Of a stretch of 16,422 bases of DNA, positions 1 to 8,926 are shown piece after piece (within the stretch, counting starts at the first letter, position 1; each line of letters starts with the position of its first letter). The position numbers and the translations under genes were made by a program. The DNA lies in assembly GCA_025349905.2 (NCBI GenBank), contig MU624946.1, forward strand, positions 1 through 16,422, given 5' to 3'. The notes beneath the pieces were generated by a model. That model saw only the letters and a list, made by a program, of their open reading frames with translations. It ran no database searches and was not told where the DNA came from. This DNA is from Blastocladiella britannica. Lineage: Eukaryota; Blastocladiomycota; Blastocladiomycetes; Blastocladiales; Blastocladiaceae.

Positions 1-3
1 AAA

Positions 4-585
4 TCACACTGCCTCGCCAGCGACACCAGCAGCACGAGCAGCAGCAGCAGCAGCAGCAGGCGCATACGGCATATCCCACGCCATGGCCACGGCCCGGAGC
101 AGATCGGATCCGGACTTGAACCTGATCCCCAGCGCGTCCGTCTTGACCACCAATCCCTCTTCCTCCTCACCACTTGGCGTCGATGATGAAGGAGAGGCAG
201 CGCGATCGCTCGGAATCACCGTGAACCGCGGGAATCCTTCGCCACCGTCGGGGGTGCCCGCCTTCTCGGCCGAGATCAGGAGCACATTGTGCATCAGCTT
301 GAGCAGTCCCGCGACTGGCGTGCGCACCAGGGCCGGAACCTTTTCGCCAGCCTCGATCTTGGCCACCTCGCGCGCCACATGCGCTGCCACGTCGCGCAGG
401 TTCTCGCTGGTGGCCGGGACGTCATCCGATGCAGCCGGCTTGGTCGGGGCAGAGGTACTTGTGTTGGCGGCAGGACGAAGGTGCGACGGAAGCTCGGTGA
501 CGGGGCCCGTGTACAGCACGTTACCGGCGGCCGAGGTGGCAATCACGTTGCCCGAGGCGTCAATGTGGAGCGAGTATCCGGTCAT
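4..585 (-). CDS. Unrecognised alanine-rich protein, 193 aa, single exon
   Basis: I do not recognise this protein. The frame is open from an ATG at 585 to a TGA at 4-6 and needs no intron. It begins MTGYSLHIDASGNVIAT, then has a Pro/Thr/Ala linker. A more structured middle follows (about residues 65-120, with LRDVAAHVAREVAKIEAG and LLKLMHNVLLI), then a Ser/Glu-rich loop, then a short conserved-looking stretch (LGIRFKSGSDLLRAVAMAW), and a poly-Ala tail encoded by an AGC/GCT repeat. The helical middle plus the segment near FTVIPSD faintly recalls a PUB domain (the p97-binding fold), but the match is too weak to assign. A TATA box 64 bp upstream supports it as a real gene. The codon pattern is GC3-rich like its neighbours. 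Confidence 0.65.
   Translation of the reverse strand: MTGYSLHIDASGNVIATSAAGNVLYTGPVTELPSHLRPAANTSTSAPTKPAASDDVPATSENLRDVAAHVAREVAKIEAGEKVPALVRTPVAGLLKLMHNVLLISAEKAGTPDGGEGFPRFTVIPSDRAASPSSSTPSGEEEEGLVVKTDALGIRFKSGSDLLRAVAMAWDMPYAPAAAAAAARAAGVAGEAV
37..59. repeat. AGC trinucleotide repeat
   Basis: Nearly eight uninterrupted AGC units. On the minus strand they encode the poly-Ala stretch near the C terminus of the 4-585 gene. Such repeats are prone to length change, so the Ala count may vary between strains. Confidence 0.9.
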
Positions 586-648
586 GTTATTATTGGGTTA
601 TGGGTTGGTATTGGCAGTATGGCAGGTGAGGTGGGCGAGCGCTCTCCT

Positions 649-656
649 CTTTTATA
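649..656 (-). promoter_or_regulatory. TATA box for the 4-585 gene
   Basis: The minus strand reads TATAAAAG here, 64 bp upstream of the ATG at 585. This is the closest match to the classical TATA consensus that I noticed in the window. A GCCGGCCGGC palindrome lies just upstream at about 658-667. Confidence 0.6.
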
Positions 657-804
657 CGCCGGCCGGCTTGCATGGTGGCAAAATGGGCGGATACCAGGGA
701 CAAGGTTGGCACTTCATGCATCATTCAACCAGGTGGCGCCGCCCTGACAACCAACCCATTTTAGAGCAGGAAAGTTCGTCCGGCCGAGACCCCAAAATGC
801 CGGG

Positions 805-840
805 CGTGTGCGCCCTTTGACGTGTGCGCCCTTTGACGTG
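805..840. repeat. 16-bp tandem duplication
   Basis: CGTGTGCGCCCTTTGA occurs at 805-820 and again immediately at 821-836, followed by a further CGTG. It sits about 30 bp before the putative start of the ankyrin-like pseudogene. It may be a recent slippage or duplication event, or a doubled regulatory site. Confidence 0.85.
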
Positions 841-868
841 CTGCTTTTTCGGCAACGAAGCTCCAAAT

Positions 869-2780
869 ATGCATCTGCCCGACATTATTGTGGATACCGT
901 CCTGCTCTTCGCGGCTCGCAAAGTCTACGCGCTCGACGCGGGCCTCGAGCTACGCAATGTACTGCCTCGGGCTGGAGCCGCAGTCACCCACCGCTACGTC
1001 TTTCGCCGCTTGGTGTCCGCCACCACCCTTGGCAAGCTCGGTAACCTCGACCTCCTCCAAAAATACAGCTACCCGCACTCGTCCCACTCGATTAAAGAGA
1101 TCGCGACCGCGACCGCCGCTGCAGGACACTTGCACATCCTTGACTGGGCGCTCTGTGGCTGGCCAGCTGTTCTTCGCAGCAAGCCAACAACCTTTTTTTC
1201 CCTCCTCGACTTGGTATTCATCGATGCGACTGAGCACGCACGCCTTCCTGTAATGGAATGGTGTACCTCCAGTGGCCTGGACCTCACCGACAGCCTGCGC
1301 GTTTACTTTGATGTAGCCACAACGTATTGCCGACTTGAATCGCTTGAGTACCTGAAGGCGTACGCGCTTGAGCGCAACTTGCCCTACAAATTTGGAACCG
1401 GTTTGAGCCTCGAACAAGAGTTTCCGTCGGGCCGATATTTGGCCATGTTGAATTGGTGGAAAATAGAGCATGCCGTGCAGCAACGTCCGCCCCTGGTGGA
1501 AACTGATATGGGCTCGTTAGTTGAGGCGGCGTAGGTGACTGACGATGGATGCGCCATAGCGGAGTGGTGCCGCCAGTACTGCGCTGAAGTGGGTATCGCA
1601 TTTGAGTGGCCAGTCATTGGCCGTGTCCACTTTCATCTCTTGGATGCTACTGCTCAAAAAGGATTCAGCAAGTGGTCGTGGGAGCACACCGTGGAGCGAC
1701 TTGGGCTTTACGTGGCAGTCCACATTGTGTGGAGCAGTGCCTGGAACAAATGTGTCGTGGACATAACACCTCGATCCTTGACTGGTACTGGGACGCGACT
1801 CGGGGCCCTACCAGCGGTCTTGTATTCGATCGGAATTGGCGTCCAGCTTACTTCATTTCCTGTGTGGCCGCTTTTCGGTGGTGGGTGTTGTGGTTTATAA
1901 GAGAAGCGTGGTTGCGGGAATTGGCCGGGCCTTGGTTATATTCAAAGGATTAAAACCTGCTTGCTTGGAGGAAAGAGAGGTCAGGTCCAGGAGATAGTTC
2001 TCACAGTACAACACTCATCTTGTCCTCCCCATCCCCGACATATACTACTAGCGCCACAACAGTGGGCAGCAAAGGTGGAGAGTGGAGACGTGGACGCAGC
2101 CGTCCTGGACTCCACCTACGAGCATGGAGAAAAGTGGTACCCATTTACTCCTCGCCTTGATACCAACGAACTTGACTAGCTGTGGGCCATCAAGAGATTT
2201 TCCCGCTCAAACCGTCTATATTTCATGGCCTCATTGCAGAAATGACCCAGGTCAACAAATTCGACCTCATGCCCTGGCTCCTTGACCAGTACCCTCGCAC
2301 GAAGTTGCTGCTGCTAGCTTTGACGCTGTCGCAGTACGCTCAACTTGTTGCGCTTGGCCGAGAGGACGTTATTGCGCAGTTGCTTCAACTTGGGCTGGCC
2401 ATGGGCAGACCGCTCGCGTTGGACAATCCAGAGAGCACCAACATTGAGCTCCATTATGTGCTTCAACCATTGGTTCGGACCGAAATGCTCCTGGATTACC
2501 TGGTGGACTTTTGCGATCGCATGGGTGCACCATTTGCGCCGGCATCCAGCCTTTTCATTGCCTCGACCGATTGGAGAATGGGAATGTAGAGGCTGCGGAC
2601 TGGTGGTATGCGATGCACCGCGTCCACGGCACTGCGTTCCCGTCTCGCGATCAGATTGAGGACATGCTGATGGAAAAGTACGACCTGTCGAGTCGGGAAG
2701 ATGCTCGGGCGTTGCTTGCGACGGAGGGGTCAGAGGACGAGGTGATCCAGTGGCTCCAGAAGGTTGTGTACCGTAATTGA
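869..2780 (+). pseudogene. Decayed ankyrin-like repeat protein gene
   Basis: From the ATG at 869 (MHLPDIIVDTVLLFAARK...) the frame is open for about 220 codons. It shows repeated motifs of the form HLHILDWALCGW, RLPVMEWCTSSGLDL and RYLAMLNWWK, the W-rich ankyrin-like repeats I associate with large Blastocladiomycota families. A TAG at 1532-1534 interrupts it, yet the same frame continues with repeat-like sequence (AIAEWCRQYCAEVGIAFEWP). Later pieces lie in other frames: ILDWYWDATRG near 1770, WAAKVESGDVDAAVLDSTY near 2070, then 2182-2589, then 2580-2780 ending KVVYRN. The frame changes lack the GTAC/GTAT donors and 56-78 nt spacing of the real introns nearby, so I read them as frameshifts. 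A truncated protein from 869-1534 (about 221 aa) could still be made. Assembly indels are an alternative explanation. Confidence 0.72.
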
Positions 2781-2860
2781 AGCGCAATATATTGTATTTT
2801 CCTTTTCGCCTTTGACTCTTTTGTGCAGCCACGTGGTTTAGATACGAATCTGTAAGACGT

Positions 2861-2932
2861 GCGCCGTTGGTCCAGCGGTTAAGATTTTACCCTCCCAAGG
2901 TAGAGACCCGGGTCCGACTCCCGGACGGCGCA
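2861..2932 (+). tRNA. tRNA-Gly(CCC)
   Basis: A full cloverleaf can be drawn. The acceptor stem GCGCCGT pairs with ACGGCGC, followed by discriminator A. The D stem is short (GTC/GAT), with AGCGGTTAA in its loop. The anticodon stem TTACC/GGTAG closes the loop CTCCCAA, giving anticodon CCC at 2894-2896. The T stem CCGGG/CCCGG carries the loop TCCGACT. There is no intron and no encoded CCA, as expected for a nuclear gene. The internal B box reads GGGTCCGACTCCC, and a T-run follows directly. Confidence 0.95.
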
Positions 2933-2948
2933 TTTTTTTTTTTCTTTT
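2933..2948 (+). terminator. RNA polymerase III T-run terminator
   Basis: Eleven T residues start at the base after the tRNA discriminator (2933-2943), then C and four more T. This is the standard Pol III stop signal. Confidence 0.9.
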
Positions 2949-3026
2949 CTTCATCTAATGCAACCGGTCCTGGGAAGTGAGAACGGCCCTTATTTTGGTT
3001 CGAGCGTGTGTTGATCAATTTTATAT

Positions 3027-5332
3027 TTATACAACCTCCAAGCTCATGGCCGCCCACAAGACCGCTAGTGGCGCGACGAGTCCCGCGACCATACGCGCTC
3101 CTGCAACCGCTTCCACTGCCTCGACCGCGCCGACCCATCCGCCACCAGCACCCACCGCAATCCACGGCGCCGCCGCGACCGCACCAACGGTAGCCACGCG
3201 CACCAGTCTCCGTAGCACCACCACCGCCAAGCTTTTCACTTTGGGTGTTGTCGCTGGAACCGTGGGTGGAGTCAGCAGCACTGCGACCACGATCCACGCG
3301 GGTGCTGTGAGCACGGTGACCATGAGCGACTGCGCGTAGTTGGTGACGGCCAGAGTCATGGTCAGTGCCGCGGTTATGGTCTGGGCAAATGATTGCACGA
3401 GAAGCAAGGTCGAGTGGCGCGTTTTTGGGGTGCTCTGGCGCTGGTGTTGCGACCAGGCCAGGACCACGAGGATCGGGCCGGCGAGTGACACGAGGTGCCG
3501 CGCCGAGTGAGTGATCTATAGTATCTTCATTAAGTCAATTCTTCATAACCACAAATAAATAAATAAATAAAAAAAGTACTGGCGGCAAGTTGACAACCAA
3601 GACGCTCCATGCCGAGATCGACCCAACCACCAGAGCAACAGCGGCAATATTACGCGGATGCCGAGTCGCGTCGCCCGGTACGGTTGCCTTGGATGATGCG
3701 TCCGGCAAGGGTCCTTCGCCCACCACCAAGTACTGTTCGATGGCCGATACCAGCAGCGCGGCGTTGGCGGCAACCACGGCTGGGACGTACACGGAGATGG
3801 GCACGAACCACCACGGCGTGAGGAGCACGTAGAACGAGAACGAGTGGTGCAGGCGTTCCAGCAAGTTGTTGAGGGACCGGAATGTGGATTCGATCAGGCT
3901 ATTCGTGTATCATTAGTTTATCGCCAATACGTGAAGTAAAAAAAAACTTTCACATACCTTCCAACGGACGCCAGCGATTGCCCAGCATACAGCCCCCGTC
4001 CCGCGGGCTCACCCACGACCGAAACCGCGTCGATCGCGTACGCGCGAAACACGCCGTGTGGTCCCAGCGGCCGCGACGCCGCCTGGTCGCGCACGGCCGT
4101 GAGTCCGCGCGCCAGCATCGCAGTGTACCCGTTAGGATCGGCGGCGGTGCTGCTAGGCGCCGGAACGCCAATGGTCTCCAGGGCCGTCACCAGCCAAGTT
4201 GGGAGTACCAACGCCGCGTGCTCGTTGACGGACGTGGGCAAGTTGAGGGAGTGCGCGACACGCACGATCGTGTTGATGATGTCGAGGTTGGGCTGGGCGC
4301 CGTCCAGTCCGTCTTTGGTCATCATTTTTGGTAAATGGCTTGCGCTGTCGAAGGAAATATGTTAAATTAGATGGCGTACCGTAGCGAATGCCCACGGATG
4401 CAAAGTAGAACTCGGGGAAGTCCAAGTGCACTGCGGCCTGGATACTTCCGGCGCGGACCATGGGCTTTGCGGCGGTGATGGAGCTGGAAAGCGCGGGATC
4501 GGGTGGCGAATGGTAGGCATGCGTCCATTCCTCGGCGCCAAGGACGGTGGGGGCAACCACGATAATAACGTCCTTTGCCCAATACGATTCGCCTGTTCCG
4601 GTGATGGTGAGTTGAACGACTGCTCTGTAAAGAAATAGAGGCACGTACGACTCCATAGCCCGGCCAAGGCAAGTGCCAGCAAGATTCCGTTCTGATTTTC
4701 TGTAGTCGGGCATGCAAGTCAGCCCTGAACCACGAACCACACCAAAAAAAAAAAAAAAGAGTAATGTACCCGTCCCAGTCCGCTCATTCTCCCAAGTGGA
4801 AGAGAGGACAAGGGCCTCAGATCCATCGCCTTTGGGTGCGCGCAGGATCGCATAAATGACGTCGCCGGTTTCATTGCCGGTGGCAGTGGGCTGGTACGAA
4901 TGCACATCCAGGCCCAAGTTCGTGAGCCGGTGTGTCAACCACTCGGATCTGGCATATAGATATCTGTTAAATATGCAACCAAGGCAATAATGAGAAAATT
5001 CTAACAAACCGTGCCAGGGGCGACAAAGCCGCAACCTCAGCTCGAGCAGTGACAATGGCGTCGTTCTCGCGCCAAGACCAGTGAGTCGAGATTTGGCCGG
5101 GCAGGAGCGCATTTTCGTCGGGCCGGGTGGGCAGGCGCACGGCTGGGTGCGGCAGTGCGAGGAACGCCACGGTGCCGACCAGGAGCAGCAGTACACTTAT
5201 AGTGAGGTGAGTGTTATATACGGTCGTGCCGATGAGTAAATAATGGGAAAAAGCGTACGCGATTCGGCGGGCATGGCGACGCAGCAGGCCGAGTGCGCGC
5301 CGGCGTCGGAGCAGGCGGCTGATCTCCTTCAT
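3027..5332 (-). CDS. GAA1: GPI-anchor transamidase subunit GAA1/GPAA1, 621 aa, 8 exons
   Basis: GAA1 is the ER-membrane subunit of GPI transamidase that helps bring the GPI lipid to the protein substrate. My exon model is complement(3027..3515, 3580..3898, 3958..4312, 4380..4592, 4649..4699, 4770..4948, 5010..5195, 5259..5332). It gives 622 codons including TAA, the usual family length. Visible marks: an Arg-rich N terminus, a first membrane helix (about 26-39), ENALLPGQ, AILRAPKGDGSEA (about 120-132), NGILLALALAGLW then SYWAKDVIIVV (about 150-175), LDFPE, GAQPNLDIIN, and ESTFRSLNNLLERLH (about 356-370). Several hydrophobic helices follow. All introns are 56-70 nt. Splicing choices were set by frame: for example the 56-nt intron 4593..4648 joins LAGLWS to YWAKD. 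Intron 4949..5009 has a second acceptor giving five extra residues, and intron 5196..5258 is in frame and less certain. The gene converges on the tRNA and diverges from the 5424 gene. Confidence 0.92.
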
Positions 5333-5423
5333 TCTTTTCCTTGAAGGGTGGCAGCGAAGAGCGGTAACGAATCAGCTGGCCCCTTCGTATCAAGTATTTT
5401 TTTCATTTTCATTTTCATCAAAA
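5333..5423. promoter_or_regulatory. Divergent promoter between GAA1 and the 5424 gene
   Basis: Only 91 bp separate the two start codons. The part next to 5424 holds a T-rich tract and repeated TTTTCA units (about 5397-5418). I see no clear TATA box on either strand. Confidence 0.5.
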
Positions 5424-5993
5424 ATGAATCCCAAACCACGCACGCCAACGGCCAAGCCCGCGCCCGCCGCCGCGTCCAAGACCAGCGCATCGCGTCGCGC
5501 TCTCGGCTCGGCCCTGGCCCGTGCCAAGGCCGCATCCACTGCCACAGCTACCGATGGAACGACAACGAAATCGCGTTCTTCGTCCGGAACCACTTCTCCA
5601 ACACTTCTAAACACGGTCGCCACCAGTTCTAAAAAAGCCGGTAAGAGATCGTCTCAATCGCGCGTGTCGTCTCGGTCCAAAGCCAACGAAACATCGGCCG
5701 CACTCGACTCGGTGTTTGCGAGCTTGGTCGAGGGCCAGATTGCGGCTGCTGCAGCGCGTGCTGACGGGTCGAGTGAGAGTTCGGTGGTGGTACGCTTTTT
5801 TTTTCTCCATCATGCCATGACTACCAAGAATCCTCATTGTACTTGTGAACAGAAAAAGGGCCTCTCGCGCGAGCAAATGCTGGCACGTAATGCGCACGAC
5901 CAGGCGCAGTTTGAGCAGGCACAGGTCCAGCGGCAGCAGGACAACACGGTGCTCGATGCGGCGTTAGATCAGCTGGCCGATCTGATGAGTTGA
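5424..5993 (+). CDS. Unrecognised Ser/Ala/Lys-rich protein, 168 aa, 2 exons
   Basis: Not recognised. Exons 5424..5789 and 5853..5993 are joined across a 63-nt intron (GTACGC with nine T, ending GAACAG). That intron contains no in-frame stop, so unspliced RNA would also be readable, but the intron has all the local splice hallmarks. The N-terminal 80 residues are basic and Ser/Thr/Ala-rich, probably disordered (MNPKPRTPTAKPAPAA..., KKAGKRSSQSR). The C-terminal half looks helical: ALDSVFASLVEGQIAAAAAR, then after the junction KKGLSREQMLARNAHDQAQ and VLDAALDQLADLMS. A basic tail plus a short helical end fits a small nuclear or nucleolar factor, but that is a guess. Its stop lies 31 bp from the RBFA stop (convergent pair). 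Confidence 0.7.
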   Translation: MNPKPRTPTAKPAPAAASKTSASRRALGSALARAKAASTATATDGTTTKSRSSSGTTSPTLLNTVATSSKKAGKRSSQSRVSSRSKANETSAALDSVFASLVEGQIAAAAARADGSSESSVVVRFFFLHHAMTTKNPHCTCEQKKGLSREQMLARNAHDQAQFEQAQVQRQQDNTVLDAALDQLADLMS

Positions 5994-6024
5994 ATACCTT
6001 TACCAAAAATACGAAGAATCCGTT

Positions 6025-7006
6025 TTATTGCTTCGCCTGGGCAGCGTAATCCGTCAATGTTGTTGCTGTTGTTGGATCGGTGGAGTGGAGGGGATCGCGA
6101 GTCAGTTGCAGTTCTGGTGCCGCATCCATTTCCTCTAGCTCCATCTCATCCGCGACGATGTCCAGCATGAAATTCAGGCCCACGTCGCGCCGCATGAACG
6201 TAATCTGCGGCATTTCGTTGGCGCGCAGCTTCAATTTGCCCTGCAGCCGGCCTTTAACCAGCTTGGCCAGGGCCTTGAGCTCGGCCACCATGTGTTCCTT
6301 TTTACCTTTCATATGAGTATTACATGACAGTCAAGAGCATAAGTAAAGCATACCTCCTCAAACAGCACGGCCGCCGATACATCGTCAGTGGGGACCCACC
6401 AGACGGTCACGTCGGCGGTGCCAGCGACATCGATCTTGTCGACGCGCCACGAGGCCGAGTACTCTGATCCGTCTGCGGTCACTCCAAACGCCGGGTCGTA
6501 CAGGATATCGTGCAGTGCGCGTGAAACGCGTTGCGACATGCGCTTGGACATGGGTTTGCCCTGTTTCCCCTGTTGCTGGTACTGCTGCATTGCGTACGTG
6601 CCCTTGGTTGGATTCTATACACAACAACCATAGGTGAAATCAGACCATTTCACGATGTGAAATATACAAATACCCGCGGGTGCGAAGGGGCTACCAGCTC
6701 GGCATCGCGTTTCTGCTGCCGCTTGCTCGGGAAAAACAGGTGCTGGAACTTGCCAGGCACCGTGTACTCGTCCACAATCTCACGAAGGTCGGTGTTGGCA
6801 TCCATTGCCTCGCGTGCTGTATGTGTATTACGGTCTTGAGTGCATTGCCAAATTTTTTTTTTCGGTTGCAATCCTCAAAAATATGGATATTTACCGCGCT
6901 TGGGAACGTGGAATGCGCGCGTCAGGGCAGGTGCCAAAGACCAGGACACTGTCCGCACTGCGGTCGCCGTCTTAGTTGCTGCAATCGAGCGCAGGAGGAG
7001 GGACAT
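6025..7006 (-). CDS. RBFA: Mitochondrial ribosome-binding factor A (RBFA-like), 262 aa, 4 exons
   Basis: RbfA binds the small ribosomal subunit and aids late 16S/12S rRNA maturation. Model: complement(6025..6297, 6354..6614, 6674..6816, 6895..7006), 263 codons including TAA. The first exon encodes a typical mitochondrial presequence: MSLLLRSIAATKTATAVRT, Arg-rich with no acidic residue through residue 37. The core KH-like RbfA domain follows: SKRMSQRVSRALHDILYDP, then KIDVAGTADVTVWWVP, ELKALAKLVKGRLQGKLKL and NEMPQITFMRRD, with an acidic C-terminal tail. The order helix, strand, helix, then 'lr..P.i.F..D' is the RbfA signature. Introns are 78, 59 and 56 nt; the last uses the acceptor AAAAAG to keep frame. 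Its ATG is only 15 nt downstream of the BUD22 stop on the same strand. Confidence 0.85.
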
Positions 7007-7021
7007 GATTAGATTAAAAGT

Positions 7022-8773
7022 TCAATCGTCAAAGACAACCAGCTTGGGCCCCGCTCCCGCCTTCTTTGCCGCTGCCAACCGCTCTGCTTGCGCGCGCTTG
7101 GCCTCCCAGCTCGGGTGCAGCTTACCCTCGATCTCGGATGGCGGCGCCGGCTTGCGTGGTGCTGGTGCTTGTGGTGCTGATCGTGGAGCTGGCATTGGGG
7201 GCCGCGGACGATGATCCATCGACGACGATGCGAATCCTCCACGACCTGCAGACACCGGAGGAGCGCGATTGCTGTTACTGCCGCGGAACCCACCACGTGC
7301 TGCTGGCGCGGACGATGAGTCCGGTCGACCAAACCCGCCACGGCCACCGCGAGCAATACCGCCACCACGGCCACCACGATCGGCCGGCGGTGCCGAGGGT
7401 CGCTGCTGCTGCAGTCCCTGCGACTCGAGGAATCGCCTTAATCAAGCAAAACGTGAGTTTTGTTTTCGCTTTGCGTGCCGTTCAAAGTAACACGAAAAGA
7501 ACACGTACTTTTTCCGAGCAGCCTGACCGGGGCGGTTCTTTTTGCGCTTTTTGGCACTGGGTGCGTCCGCCTTTTCGTCGTCGTCTTCCTCGCCCGCCAA
7601 CGCCGCGCGCCGGCGTTTCCGCGACTGACCTGGCGCCAGCGGGACGCCGTCCGAGTCGTACCCGTCGTCGTCATTGGCACCCGTACCTTCTTCGTCAGAG
7701 TCCGAGTCGCTGTTGCCCACCTCGGAATCGTTGTCGTCACTGTCGTCGTCATCGTCCGAGCTCAGCGTGAGCTTCTTGTCAGCGCTCTTGTGTCCGCCGT
7801 GGCGGCGACGCATCTCGCTGGCCATCAGCGCTTGCAGCTCCTCCGGGTCCGGGATCGAGCGCAGGATGCCGTCGTCGGGATCCGCGTTGTCGTCGGCTGA
7901 ATCGCCGTCCTCAGAGTCAGACGATCCGCCGATAATGTGCCCGTCCGCGTCCAGCTCACCCGACGACCACTCTTGGTCGCTGTCGACTTCATCGTCACTA
8001 TCGCTGTCGTTGTCGCTGTCGCTAGCGCTCACGTCGACGTGGTCATCCGAGTCCTGATCGACGTCTTCGTCCAAGTTAGAGTCAGAGCCCTCGTCAGCAC
8101 CAACTTCATCACCAACAGTAGCGTTTTCAGCCGCAGCCCGCGCCAAGACCCGCGCTCCGACAAAGTAGCACGACGCCGCGACCCCCGACTCCAAGTCACT
8201 CATCGTTGCGGCCAGTCCCTCCACGACCGCTTTGGACCCGCGCAACACCGACACTGCGTCTGCGTCCACGCCCGACGCTGCCGCGGCACCAATCGGCGCA
8301 GGTACAATAACCCCCGCGATCGCGCGCAACACCGGGTGCCGAGAGACGGCAGTAAACAACCATGAGGTGGCCAATGTATCGGTTTTGGCGCGTTTGATGG
8401 CGTCCAGGCGAGCAGTCAAGCTATCAGCCAACGAAGGGTCGGATTTGATCTTTTTCAGCAGCTGCTGAGTGCAGAACGCGACTGATTTGCGCGCGTGACG
8501 TTCGAGCGCGGCGTGGGCGCGGCCGGCGACGCGGGTCACGGACGCTGCAATCGCCGGGGTGTTGGATAGGAGGTCTGGTAAGGTCGCGGCATACTGGTCC
8601 AGCGTTGGCTTTGGGGTTTTGGGTTTGTTGGTGGTGGAAGCCGAGGAGGGACCGGCAGTACGAGATCCACCACGGTAAGCACCACGACCACGGGAACCAC
8701 GAGAACCACGAGAACCACGGGAACCACGGCCACCTCGGCCTCGGTGGGGTACGGCGGCGCCAGGGGCTGGCAT
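7022..8773 (-). CDS. BUD22: BUD22/SRFBP1-family nucleolar protein with RGG arms, 559 aa, 2 exons
   Basis: BUD22 proteins act in 40S-subunit biogenesis (18S pre-rRNA processing); animal SRFBP1 is the relative. Exons complement(7022..7436, 7509..8773) join across a 72-nt GTACGT intron to give 560 codons. Family evidence: a helical N-terminal part (LLKKIKSDPSLADSLTARLD, then TSWLFTAVSRHPVLRAIAG, which recalls the 'A..rl..HP.l' motif), a long Asp/Glu/Ser acidic middle (about residues 235-400), a basic RKRRR/AKKRKKN cluster, and the C-terminal signature LHPSWEAKRAQAE...GPKLVVFDD. Unusual are an N-terminal RGRGG/RGS repeat and a second RGG-rich block before the C-terminal signature. I took the ATG at 8773. 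An upstream in-frame ATG at 8854 would add unlike sequence read from the AT-rich promoter. Confidence 0.82.
8693..8728. repeat. Four tandem 9-bp units encoding RGS repeats of BUD22
   Basis: Four consecutive 9-bp units (GGAACCACG or AGAACCACG on the plus strand) encode Arg-Gly-Ser triplets in the N-terminal arm of the BUD22-like protein. Confidence 0.85.
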
Positions 8774-8926
8774 GATATAATTTTTCGTAATTTCCAAAAA
8801 AGCACGTGATAATATCACCGACCAGAGGAAACGAGCGTTTTCTCTCTTTCCCACGCCTGGCCGATCGCCCTCGTACCTTTTCGCGTATATTATTTATTTA
8901 TTCACGGGCTGACCGTATACTGGACG
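8774..8926. promoter_or_regulatory. Divergent promoter between BUD22 and NUP54
   Basis: 153 bp lie between the two start codons. On the NUP54 side, TATATTATTTATTTATT at about 8885-8901 is an AT-rich element about 30-40 bp before the ATG. On the BUD22 side, an AT-rich stretch directly precedes its ATG. Confidence 0.5.

Noticed and set aside
83..820. 245-codon plus-strand frame opposite the first gene
   Set aside because: It runs through the TATA-box promoter region and has no recognisable domain. The minus-strand gene has better composition and a promoter.
1532..1900. Introns as an explanation for the breaks in the ankyrin-like gene
   Set aside because: No GT/GC donor and AG acceptor pair of 56-78 nt restores a continuous repeat frame over the TAG and the later shifts, whereas all other genes here resolve cleanly with such introns.
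4625..4648. 24-nt intron (GTACGT to TTACAG) in GAA1
   Set aside because: It would leave the frame unchanged and miss the YWAKD motif. The same donor with the acceptor at 4593 gives 56 nt and joins the conserved blocks.
8693..8728. CRISPR-like array
   Set aside because: The 9-bp units are back to back without spacers and encode an RGS repeat in an open coding frame. This is eukaryotic coding DNA.
8774..8854. Upstream in-frame ATG extending BUD22 by 27 codons
   Set aside because: The added sequence is unlike the Gly/Arg-rich arm and lies in the AT-rich divergent promoter. The ATG at 8773 is more credible.
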